A DNA stretch of 13,484 nucleotides, from contig NZ_BMQL01000082.1 in NCBI RefSeq assembly GCF_014648095.1, positions 1-13,484 of the forward strand, written 5' to 3'. The DNA comes from Deinococcus ruber (lineage in GTDB: Bacteria > Deinococcota > Deinococci > Deinococcales > Deinococcaceae). The notes below the pieces were generated by a model. The model had not been told where the DNA came from. It was given only the letters and a program-made list of their open reading frames with translations, and searched no databases. Position 1 is the stretch's first letter. Each line of letters opens with the position of its first letter. Positions 7,215-12,362 of the stretch are shown in pieces. Position numbers and translations under genes: made by a program.

Positions 7215-8341
7215 TTCCGCGCTCCCAGCACATTCCCAAAGCTGCGGGGGGCGAAGCTCATGCCGCTCCGGGGGCGAGCCGGAGGTGGGGCCGCTGGAGG
7301 CGTGGGCGCCGCTGCCGCCCCGGGGTGCGTGACCTCTTCGGGAATCTCCCACGGAGCCGGTGCGAATGTGGTCTCCGCTGGAGCCGGACTCGGAATGGCG
7401 GCCACCTGCGGCAGGTCCAGGTCCCACGGATCGACGCTCACGGCAGCCACGCCGGGTGTGGAAATGACCGCGGCAGGAACGGGAACTGGCAGGTCCCACG
7501 GATCGGAACCGGCAGGCACAGCGTTGATCGGCGGCTGCGGCTGGGGCTGCGGAGCTTCGTGCTGCGACAGGACCGCCCACAGTTCTTCAGCGCTCACACC
7601 CGCCTCGCGGCACATGATGCGAACCTGCGCGGCCAGCTGATCGACCGGCCTGAGCGTCACCACCGGCATGCTGACACTCAGCCCGCTGAGCATCGTGGCG
7701 AGTGCAGTGTCTCGCACGCGCTGGATCTCCTTCAGGTCCTCGTGCGTGAAGCGTCCCTTCTCCTCACCGGCCCGCTGGCGAATCAGCTGGATCGCCTGGA
7801 TGCGGTGCTCCGGCGAGAGGCCCGCGACACTCTCCGCCGCTCCGGAACTCAGCACGCTCCCGGTAAGTTCGAGAATGTCGTCCGGCAGCACCAGGAGTTT
7901 GAGCAGCTTCCGGATGCGGGTGAGCGGCAGTCCGGCGGCGCGTGCCAGTTCACGCTCGTCCGTTCCCAGGCCGCTGCGGCTCAGCACAGCCAACGACCGG
8001 GCTTCGGTGATCAGGTTCGGTGCTCGGTTGTGGGCGCTCAGCTGAATCTGCGCCACCTGCAACACCGTCAGGGCCGGGTACTGGTAGGCTTCGACGTGCG
8101 TCCAGCCGAGTCGGCGGGCGTTCTGGATGCGGCGGTTGCCGTCGGCGATACCCAGCAGCTGACCTTCGCCGCGGGTATACAAGCGGACGGGTTCCTGCTG
8201 TCCCTTTTCCTCCATGTCGGCGACGCTGTCGTTCGACGCGCCTGTGAGTGTGGCCTCCTCGATGTCGTCCAGACGGACTTTCACCAGAACCGGCGTGGGG
8301 AACTGCGGGGTGGTGTCTTCCAGCAAAGCTTCTTGTGGCAT
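7211..8341 (-). CDS. ParB/RepB/Spo0J-family DNA-binding protein
   Basis: 376 residues from ATG at 8341. An N-terminal ParB/sulfiredoxin-fold domain (about 18-115) contains the family box GIADGNRRIQNARRLGW (about 64-80), the counterpart of the GxxRR nucleotide-binding motif in ParB CTPases. A helix-turn-helix region follows (about 127-160, DERELARAAGLPLTRIRKLL), then a helical part to about 260. The last 110 residues are low-complexity Pro/Ala with three PW motifs. No ParA ATPase is visible beside it, so it may be an orphan ParB or a regulator. No Shine-Dalgarno precedes ATG; a GC-rich hairpin sits there instead. An in-frame TTG at 8371 inside the hairpin would add ten residues and is less likely. 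It overlaps the next gene by four bases. Confidence 0.88.
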   Translation of the reverse strand: MPQEALLEDTTPQFPTPVLVKVRLDDIEEATLTGASNDSVADMEEKGQQEPVRLYTRGEGQLLGIADGNRRIQNARRLGWTHVEAYQYPALTVLQVAQIQLSAHNRAPNLITEARSLAVLSRSGLGTDERELARAAGLPLTRIRKLLKLLVLPDDILELTGSVLSSGAAESVAGLSPEHRIQAIQLIRQRAGEEKGRFTHEDLKEIQRVRDTALATMLSGLSVSMPVVTLRPVDQLAAQVRIMCREAGVSAEELWAVLSQHEAPQPQPQPPINAVPAGSDPWDLPVPVPAAVISTPGVAAVSVDPWDLDLPQVAAIPSPAPAETTFAPAPWEIPEEVTHPGAAAAPTPPAAPPPARPRSGMSFAPRSFGNVLGARK

Positions 8342-8377
8342 ACAACAAAGGGCCGCGCAACGCGCGGCCAACAGGAC
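8337..8377 (-). promoter_or_regulatory. Shared 41-bp leader element with GC-rich hairpin (parB-like copy)
   Basis: This segment spans the start codon of the ParB-like gene and matches 9855-9895 at 34 of 41 bases. The stem GGCCGCGC (8351-8358) / GCGCGGCC (8362-8369) is identical in both copies, while all three loop bases differ. The start codon lies nine bases past the stem, where a ribosome site would normally be, and none is present. Candidate roles are an RNA leader controlling translation, an attenuator, or an operator bound as DNA, possibly by the ParB-like protein itself. Confidence 0.65.
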
Positions 8378-8430
8378 GACATCTTTGTTCTCGGAACTGG
8401 CGCACGCAGTCCGACCCTGAGCCGCCCAGC

Positions 8431-8459
8431 GCTCTGAAGGGCGGTCTGCCCTTCAGAGC
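8431..8459. terminator. 12-bp perfect hairpin in the spacer upstream of the ParB-like gene
   Basis: GCTCTGAAGGGC (8431-8442) and GCCCTTCAGAGC (8448-8459) form a perfect 12-bp stem with a 5-base loop. It lies between the end of the Fic gene and the ParB-like leader, where a terminator would be expected. There is no T-tract on either strand, so the terminator label is tentative. Confidence 0.5.
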
Positions 8460-8633
8460 ATCTCTACCGGAACAGCGTCTCTCCGCCCAAGACGGCCTGG
8501 AGCAGCGCACGGGCCTGGTCGAACGCGACGGTCTGTGCGAAGTCGCCGGGTGAGCTGTCTCGCGGCGGTGACGGTGGTGCACCTTTGCACGGGTGTCAGC
8601 TTAGGTTTACCAGCAAAAGCAGGACACCGTGTT
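8460..8633 (-). other. Intergenic segment after fic; possible gene remnant
   Basis: No complete gene is seen. One minus-strand frame ending at a TAG near 8465 reads PGDFAQTVAFDQARALLQAV and then LGGETLFR, which looks like a protein C terminus, but it has no start codon before an upstream TGA near 8600. It may be a decayed gene end. Between it and fic, GGTGTC (8592-8597) and GACACC (8623-8628) can pair around a smaller GCTT/AAGC stem, possibly a weak end-of-transcript structure for fic. Confidence 0.3.
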
Positions 8634-9200
8634 TCAACGACCCATGCACCGCAGGACATAGTCCTGCATCGCTGCATAGCGACGAAAGCGGATGGCGCTC
8701 GCGAGGGCGTCGTAATACGGCGTACCGGGAATCCACACAGGGATCGGGAGATTGAACAGGGCATGAACCCAGGTATGAGCGGCGCGGGCCAGCCGTCCAT
8801 TGCCATCCTCGAACGGATGGATGCGGATCAATTCTGCATGGAGCAACACGCCAATGTCGATCACGTCGGCAGGGTTGATCTTCAATCCGACCTCTGCTTC
8901 CACCAGCAACTCACTGATAGAAGTGTTGACCCTCTCGATCAGGTCCGCGATCTCAGTGTTGATGAGGGATGGCACGGTGCCGTAGTAACTTCCGAACGTG
9001 ATGTCGCCTCTCCGAAGGATGCCAGGTTGCATGCTGCTGAGACCAGCAGACAAGGTGGTATGCCAGTCGAGCAGCAGCGTTCGCGTCAACGCTGGAGCCG
9101 GGACCTGAACGATCCCACTGGTCAACAAAAACAGCGCCTGCTGGAGGCGCTGCACTTCATCTGGACGAAACAATCGTCCATTGCTGTCTCTAGCGCCCAT
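8634..9200 (-). CDS. Fic-domain protein (putative AMPylating toxin)
   Basis: 188 residues carrying the complete Fic signature HPFEDGNGRLAR at 128-139: catalytic His128, a D/E-GNG anion-binding loop and the second Arg. Fic enzymes usually transfer AMP from ATP to a hydroxyl on a target protein; targets are unknown here. A flap-like strand (DITFGSYYGTVPS, about 66-78) and the helix LLHAELIRIHPF support an intact fold. No inhibitory (S/T)xxxE(G/N) helix is present in this chain; that motif is on the overlapping upstream gene. ATG at 9200 lies within the last codons of that gene (11-base overlap) and has no strong ribosome site of its own, implying coupled translation. Expressed alone it would be predicted to be active and possibly toxic. 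Confidence 0.88.
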   Translation of the reverse strand: MGARDSNGRLFRPDEVQRLQQALFLLTSGIVQVPAPALTRTLLLDWHTTLSAGLSSMQPGILRRGDITFGSYYGTVPSLINTEIADLIERVNTSISELLVEAEVGLKINPADVIDIGVLLHAELIRIHPFEDGNGRLARAAHTWVHALFNLPIPVWIPGTPYYDALASAIRFRRYAAMQDYVLRCMGR

Positions 9201-9399
9201 GATCAGGCGGTGAGTCGAGTAACATCTGCGCGGTGGTGTCGAAGCCCTCGATCCGAAGGCTGGCCGCGACGCTCTCAGCGATCACGGCAAGGTCGACAGC
9301 GTACGGTTCTGGTTCTGTTCGTGGACGCACGGTCAAGCCCTGTAGACGGCGCTGATACTCGTGCAGATCAATAGATGTCGCGTTCAGGGTGTCGGCCAT
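9190..9399 (-). CDS. Putative Fic antitoxin / detached inhibitory-helix protein
   Basis: 69 residues with the motif SLRIEG at 47-52, matching the Fic inhibitory consensus (S/T)xxxE(G/N) in which the Glu (here Glu51) pairs with the second Arg of the Fic motif and blocks ATP positioning. The surrounding helix AVIAESVAASLRIEG resembles the N-terminal inhibitory region that class II Fic proteins carry in the same chain. The distance from Glu51 to the Fic His, counted across both genes, is about 146 residues, near the class II spacing. A strong ribosome site (AAGGAGG, 9406-9412) precedes ATG at 9399. It is either a true two-gene class I-like antitoxin or a class II protein split by a frameshift; the overlap and shifted frame allow both. 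Confidence 0.75.
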   Translation of the reverse strand: MADTLNATSIDLHEYQRRLQGLTVRPRTEPEPYAVDLAVIAESVAASLRIEGFDTTAQMLLDSPPDHGR

Positions 9400-9405
9400 T
9401 CTCTT

Positions 9406-9424
9406 CCTCCTTCTCTGTATAGTA
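9406..9424 (-). promoter_or_regulatory. Ribosome site and possible -10 box of the fic module
   Basis: AAGGAGG at 9406-9412 (complement) lies six bases before ATG. TACTAT at 9419-9424 resembles a -10 hexamer; no convincing -35 element is seen at the usual spacing. If used, the transcript would begin almost at the ribosome site. Beyond it, CTCGCC (9440-9445) and GGCGAG (9455-9460) form a 6-bp hairpin just after the 124-residue gene. Confidence 0.35.
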
Positions 9425-9484
9425 CGCCGTTTGTCGTGACTCGCCGTCTCTTGAGGCGAGATCGATCAGCGAGGTCTGGTTGGC

Positions 9485-9859
9485 TCAGCCGGGCCAAACC
9501 GCCAACAGCGCATCGAGATCGACAGGCCAGGCGCGTCCCTCAGACGCTTCCACCGCATGGATACGCAGCGTTCGGGTGTTGAGATACGCCGTGCCGAAGC
9601 CCGGCAGGGGCGTAAAGGTGCTGGGCAGTTCCGCTTCAACGCACCAGGGCTGTGCGGCCTGCTCGGGGCGTGTGGCGATGCTCAGCCGGGGCAGGTGAAT
9701 GCCGCCGATAGGTGCGTCCTGAAGATGGTTCCGCTGCACAAGGATGTCGGCACGCAGCTCTGGCGTGAGCGTGAGGGCCGCACTCAGAGACGCAGTGACC
9801 GCGACGATCAGATAGAGAGAAGAGGGACGCGCGGCGGTATCCAGAGAATCTTGAGGCAT
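9485..9859 (-). CDS. Uncharacterised 124-residue protein with hairpin leader
   Basis: I do not recognise this protein. From ATG at 9859 it begins MPQDSLDTAARPSS, then a hydrophobic stretch LYLIVAVTASLSAALTL (about 15-31) that could be a strand-helix pair rather than a membrane anchor, since no positive N terminus precedes it. The C-terminal part is mixed (GFGTAYLNTRTLRIHAVEA, ending LDALLAVWPG). The start region is notable: the 41-bp leader hairpin found at the ParB-like gene precedes it, and both proteins begin MPQ followed by an acidic residue. No Shine-Dalgarno is visible. An in-frame GTG at 9889 would add ten residues encoded by the hairpin. Shared control with the ParB operon is likely; function is unknown. 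Confidence 0.68.
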   Translation of the reverse strand: MPQDSLDTAARPSSLYLIVAVTASLSAALTLTPELRADILVQRNHLQDAPIGGIHLPRLSIATRPEQAAQPWCVEAELPSTFTPLPGFGTAYLNTRTLRIHAVEASEGRAWPVDLDALLAVWPG

Positions 9860-9895
9860 ACAGCAGATGGCCGCGCTGAGCGCGGCCACCAGGAC
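9855..9895 (-). promoter_or_regulatory. Shared 41-bp leader element with GC-rich hairpin (124-residue gene copy)
   Basis: Second copy of the element at 8337-8377 (34 of 41 bases identical). The stem GGCCGCGC (9869-9876) / GCGCGGCC (9880-9887) has one extra T-A pair at its base, making nine. It overlaps the start codon in the same register as the ParB-like copy. Confidence 0.65.
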
Positions 9896-9963
9896 ACCGG
9901 CGAATCAACGCAGACATCCGCGCCTTTGTCCAGAACGAAGGTCTGCAGTGCACAGCGTTATCG

Positions 9964-10020
9964 TCAAAAGGGGCCGGGGAGGGGAGGGACTGTGGGGCTG
10001 GGGATGAAGTTGGGGGTCAT
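9964..10020 (-). CDS. Possible 18-residue proline-rich leader peptide
   Basis: ATG at 10020, preceded by GAGG about seven bases upstream, opens a short frame encoding MTPNFIPSPTVPPLPGPF, with seven prolines including a PP pair. It lies in the 224-base gap between the exonuclease gene and the 124-residue gene, about 70 bases before the conserved hairpin leader. Proline-rich runs can slow ribosomes, so it could be a regulatory leader peptide. It may equally be a chance frame in GC-rich DNA; the C-rich coding strand makes proline codons common. Confidence 0.3.
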   Translation of the reverse strand: MTPNFIPSPTVPPLPGPF

Positions 10021-10043
10021 GGTCGCACCTCGATACCGAAATG

Positions 10044-10062
10044 TTGCACTTCGAACGTGCAA
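10044..10062. promoter_or_regulatory. Near-perfect palindrome after the exonuclease gene
   Basis: TTGCACTTC (10044-10052) pairs with GAA-C-GTGCAA (10053-10062), a 9-bp inverted repeat with a single extra base. It is placed between the exonuclease stop and the next small frame. On the coding strand T-rich sequence precedes it rather than follows it, so it fits an operator or a promoter-proximal site better than a terminator. Confidence 0.4.
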
Positions 10063-10083
10063 AACAAACCACCGGCACGCATC

Positions 10084-10659
10084 TCAGCGCAGCGTCAACT
10101 TGAGCGTCCGGGCGACATGCAGCAGCTGCCGCGTATCCCGCAGCGCATCCGGCAACGCACAGTGCGCCACCAATCCCGGCTCTGGCGGCAACCACTGCTC
10201 TTTCGGCAGCAGATGCAGTAGCGTCCGCGCACAACGGTGCGTCGGATACACCCAAGCGGGCGTCAGGCCGTGACGGCGGTACGCCGCGTCGAGAATCGGC
10301 AGATCGAAACTCGCGCCCAACGCCCACACCCGTACCCGCACATCCGGCCCAGCCGAGCCCCGCAGGAACGCCGTCAGCGCTGCCAACGCCTCATGCTCGG
10401 GAGGGGCGCCCCGCTGTCCCTCCCGCTGATGCTGCTGCGCGGCCAGCGACTGACGCAACCACCAGCGGAGCGTTCCGAACAGCACGTCCCCACCCGCCGC
10501 CTTGCTGCTCCGCGCATCCACGAACGTCTGAAAGCTCCCGAGGATTTCAAGGCGCTCAGGATCGAACAGCACCGCCCCGATCTCGATCAGCGCCGCATTC
10601 GGACGGCTCGACAACGTTTCGAGGTCCACCAGCGCATGGACCTGCCTCTGCCCGCTCAC
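10084..10659 (-). CDS. DEDDh-family 3'-5' exonuclease (RNase T / Rv2179c / Exo VIII-like)
   Basis: 191 residues with all three exonuclease motifs: Exo I LVDLETLSSRPNAALIEIGA (Asp12, Glu14), Exo II LGASFDLPILDAAYRRHG (Asp119) and Exo III AHCALPDALRDTRQL (His166, Asp171). The His five residues before the last Asp marks the DEDDh subtype. The element TLRWWLRQS (about 63-71) is typical of the Rv2179c/phage exonuclease VIII-like group that includes RNA and single-strand DNA nucleases. Two metal ions would be held by the acidic residues. Its ATG overlaps the lipoprotein stop as ATGA. Grouped with a clamp-like protein in one operon, a DNA-processing role is likely, but the substrate is not evident. 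Confidence 0.87.
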   Translation of the reverse strand: MSGQRQVHALVDLETLSSRPNAALIEIGAVLFDPERLEILGSFQTFVDARSSKAAGGDVLFGTLRWWLRQSLAAQQHQREGQRGAPPEHEALAALTAFLRGSAGPDVRVRVWALGASFDLPILDAAYRRHGLTPAWVYPTHRCARTLLHLLPKEQWLPPEPGLVAHCALPDALRDTRQLLHVARTLKLTLR

Positions 10660-11264
10660 TCAAGGACCGGGCGGGCAAACTCAGCCGCCCAGAAGCCGTT
10701 CTGATTCCAGATTCCGATATCCGTCCAGTTGGCATTCGCCAGCGTCTCGCAGTGACCCTTGGTGCTGCCGAGCCACGCGAGCACCACCGCTGCCGGATCA
10801 GTGTATCCGCGTGCGAGGTTCTCGCCGATCTGAATTCCGTTCGCCGGGCGGTACCCGGCATTGGCAATCCGCTCGATGGGCATCGTGCCGTGCGGTGCGG
10901 GTGCGGGCGCTTGATGCTGCATGTAGTTCCGGGCGGACATGTCCTGCGCCTGCCACGTCGCGGCACGCAGCAGATGTCCTTCCAGCTGCACCGCCGGCGC
11001 GGGTGGATAGATCGTCGCCTGTCCCGCCGCATCATGGCAGGTGATTCCGCGGCTCCGCGCCGCATTGATCGTGTCCAGCATCACCTGATCCTCCGTCCCC
11101 CAGGTATCCGGCGCGAACGGCATCGCGCTGCGCTGATACGCCGGATCTACCGTGTATACGAATCCTGGCGCGTTTGGCGTCGGCACCGTGTCCTGGGAGC
11201 AGGCCGTGAGGATGAGGGCGAGCAGCGCGGCAGGGAAGAGCGGACGAATGGTCTTCAGTTTCAT
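10656..11264 (-). CDS. CAP/SCP-domain lipoprotein
   Basis: 202 residues. A basic start, a hydrophobic core (LFPAALLALIL) and the lipobox LTAC with Cys22 predict an exported, lipid-anchored protein. The rest is a CAP (CRISP/Antigen 5/PR-1) domain: helix 'EDQVMLDTINAARSRG', NYMQHQ with His117, IGENLARG with Glu148, and VVLAWLGSTKGHCETLANAN with His171, which together form the family's cavity tetrad region. The end DIGIWNQNGFWAAEFA fits the usual C-terminal strand. AGGAGG precedes ATG at 11264 by seven bases; the frame is also open upstream but there it covers a different gene. An extracellular CAP lipoprotein between clamp-like and exonuclease genes is odd. CAP proteins bind lipids or act in defence in other organisms, and the bacterial role is poorly known. 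Confidence 0.87.
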   Translation of the reverse strand: MKLKTIRPLFPAALLALILTACSQDTVPTPNAPGFVYTVDPAYQRSAMPFAPDTWGTEDQVMLDTINAARSRGITCHDAAGQATIYPPAPAVQLEGHLLRAATWQAQDMSARNYMQHQAPAPAPHGTMPIERIANAGYRPANGIQIGENLARGYTDPAAVVLAWLGSTKGHCETLANANWTDIGIWNQNGFWAAEFARPVLE

Positions 11265-11561
11265 CGTGGAGCCTCCTGAGGGGCAACAGTAAGTGAGGGG
11301 GTGGTGGTCAGGGAAGCGCGGCGGCGCAGCCAGGCCCGCACGTCCGCAGCGAGCAGCACATGCCCGCTCTGCTGATTGAGGGAGTGCCAGGGCACACGGC
11401 CCGCTCCCGCCGTACCCCCAGGCAATCCCGCTGGGGCTGTGGTGCACCGGGCGGGATGGGAAGCGACTGGTCACATCGACACCACCGAGGTGCAGCTGGT
11501 AGACAGGAACGGACGCCTGCAGGAGCAGATGAACGTCGGGGGCAGTTGGATCTGGGTGCAG
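11261..11561 (-). pseudogene. DUF6166-like gene with apparent frameshift
   Basis: In one frame, from about 11561, the sequence reads LHPDPTAPDVHLLLQASVPV, YQLHLGGVDVTSRFPSRPV and HHSPSGIAWGYGGSGPCALA. The SP-G-W-GYGGSGP core is the signature I associate with DUF6166. Near 11400 the coherent protein moves to another frame: WHSLNQQSGHVLLAADVRAW, then LRRRA, ending at a TGA that overlaps the lipoprotein ATG (ATGA). Both halves have good GC third positions. AAGGAGG lies upstream at about 11567-11573, but the first codon of the signature frame is CTG, with a GTG only in a third frame. It looks broken once or twice, or carries a sequencing error. Alternatively the second half is a separate short gene starting GTG. 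Confidence 0.55.
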
Positions 11562-11571
11562 ACACCCTCCT

Positions 11572-11808
11572 TCAGGTGGCGAACTTCCCGCCCGCGAGCA
11601 GGACGCGTTCAGCGCTCAGAAAATGCCACTGCTCGCTGAGATAGGAGTGACCGCTGATCGGCTCCTGCGTGACGATGCGGATGAATTTGTCGTCGACCAG
11701 GCCCGCTGCACGCGCAGGCAGGCCATTGAGTTTGATACACGCCTTCTGAAGGTCCTCCAGCACAGTCCTGGGCGTGCTGACAGGGGCCGGGGGAAGATGC
11801 TCTGGCAT
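11572..11808 (-). CDS. Uncharacterised 78-residue protein
   Basis: From ATG at 11808, with GAGG about six bases upstream; an extended frame to 11907 is a shadow of the previous gene's end. The protein has a proline-rich lead (MPEHLPPAPVSTPRT), a helix (VLEDLQKACIKLNGLPARAA) and a beta-rich end (KFIRIVTQEPISGHSYLSEQ, then WHFLSAERVLLAGGKFA). The TGA is followed within a few bases by the AAGGAGG of the next, broken gene. Small and soluble; no known family or motif is recognised. Confidence 0.68.
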   Translation of the reverse strand: MPEHLPPAPVSTPRTVLEDLQKACIKLNGLPARAAGLVDDKFIRIVTQEPISGHSYLSEQWHFLSAERVLLAGGKFAT

Positions 11809-11851
11809 TTTTGAACCTCGTGTTTGAAGAGAACACCGCGAAGGAACGACG

Positions 11852-12061
11852 TCAGTCAGGCAGTACGTCATCCAGGCGAGAAGTGTCGATCCAGAAGCGC
11901 TCAGCACGGTTCCAGAAATTGCTGCGTCTCGTCCAGAGTTCAGCTCCTGTCGACGCGGTCCAGCGTCCGGGCCGGGCTTCCATTGCTTTCTCGGGCGTGC
12001 TGCACACCCCCAACAGCTTCGGCGATCCGCTGCCGGACGCCTGCCAGAGTCGGTACAGCAT
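11852..12061 (-). CDS. Uncharacterised 69-residue Trp-rich protein
   Basis: The frame begins MLYRLWQASGSGSPKLLGVC, continues STPEKAMEARPGRW, and carries six Trp in total (for example TRRSNFWNRAERFW), ending LDDVLPD. The composition and a high GC third-position pattern look like a real small globular protein. It overlaps the 140-codon gene by 122 bases, which is more than usual, and has no ribosome site: the start follows a GCAGC-type short repeat. It may be the true continuation of the upstream gene after a slippage frameshift in that repeat, or an independent coupled gene. No function is assignable. Confidence 0.55.
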   Translation of the reverse strand: MLYRLWQASGSGSPKLLGVCSTPEKAMEARPGRWTASTGAELWTRRSNFWNRAERFWIDTSRLDDVLPD

Positions 12062-12362
12062 CAGCGCTGCGCTGCGCTGCGCTCGCTGCCGCCCATTCCT
12101 GATTGAGCAACGCGATCTGCTTGCGGTACGCGGAGATCGACTTCTCGCCGATATCGAGCGGCAGATTGTCAGGGGTGGGCAGAGACCCGAGGTACCCGCG
12201 CAGGTTGAAATACAGTTCGCTGTACTGCTTGCCGTGCAGCAGCACGTCGTACCGCATTTCCTGTTCGCAGCTGCTCTTCTTGCGGGGAGCTTCCACCAGG
12301 GTGATCGCCTTGGCGGGGCGTACAGGGCGTGCAGCGCGGCTCGGAGCCCGGGAGGCGCTCAC
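11940..12362 (-). CDS. Uncharacterised 140-residue protein (3' end uncertain)
   Basis: Starts at GTG 12362, overlapping the clamp-like gene's TGA (GTGA), so expression is probably coupled. An Ala/Arg-rich basic lead of about 30 residues precedes the ordered part: SCEQEMRYDVLLHGKQYSEL, YFNLRGYLGSLPTPDNLPLD, then a helix ISAYRKQIALLNQEWAAASA. The Tyr/Leu-rich central region is well conserved-looking and soluble. The last 40 codons overlap the 69-residue frame, and it is unclear which frame is the native one beyond about residue 100, just after a short repeat (12062-12083) prone to slippage. No family is recognised. Its position directly after the clamp-like gene suggests a related role. Confidence 0.65.
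   Translation of the reverse strand: MSASRAPSRAARPVRPAKAITLVEAPRKKSSCEQEMRYDVLLHGKQYSELYFNLRGYLGSLPTPDNLPLDIGEKSISAYRKQIALLNQEWAAASAAQRSADAVPTLAGVRQRIAEAVGGVQHARESNGSPARTLDRVDRS

Noticed and set aside
7418..7506. 16-base direct repeat as a non-coding DNA repeat or CRISPR-like unit
   Set aside because: It is explained by the repeated PWDL codons in the ParB-like protein; only two copies exist, with no regular spacing.
7215..7580. 122-codon N-terminal extension of the 227-residue protein
   Set aside because: It is the shadow of the ParB-like protein's proline-rich tail, giving a Gly/Arg/Ser-rich translation; ATG at 7214 overlaps the ParB stop.
6489..8437. Long plus-strand open frames opposite the ParB-like and 227-residue genes
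   Set aside because: They are antisense shadows: low-complexity Arg/Gly/Ala-rich translations in GC-rich DNA, with no motifs, while the minus strand carries recognisable domains.
9015..9075. Second copy of an IS end near the fic gene
   Set aside because: No transposase-like sequence or inverted repeats resembling the left-edge element occur; the bases encode the Fic protein.
11376..11639. Plus-strand frame containing a protein-like stretch (VQLVDRNGRLQEQMNVGGSW)
   Set aside because: It lies opposite the DUF6166-like segment, whose minus-strand signature is stronger; it has no ribosome site and ends in Arg-rich sequence.
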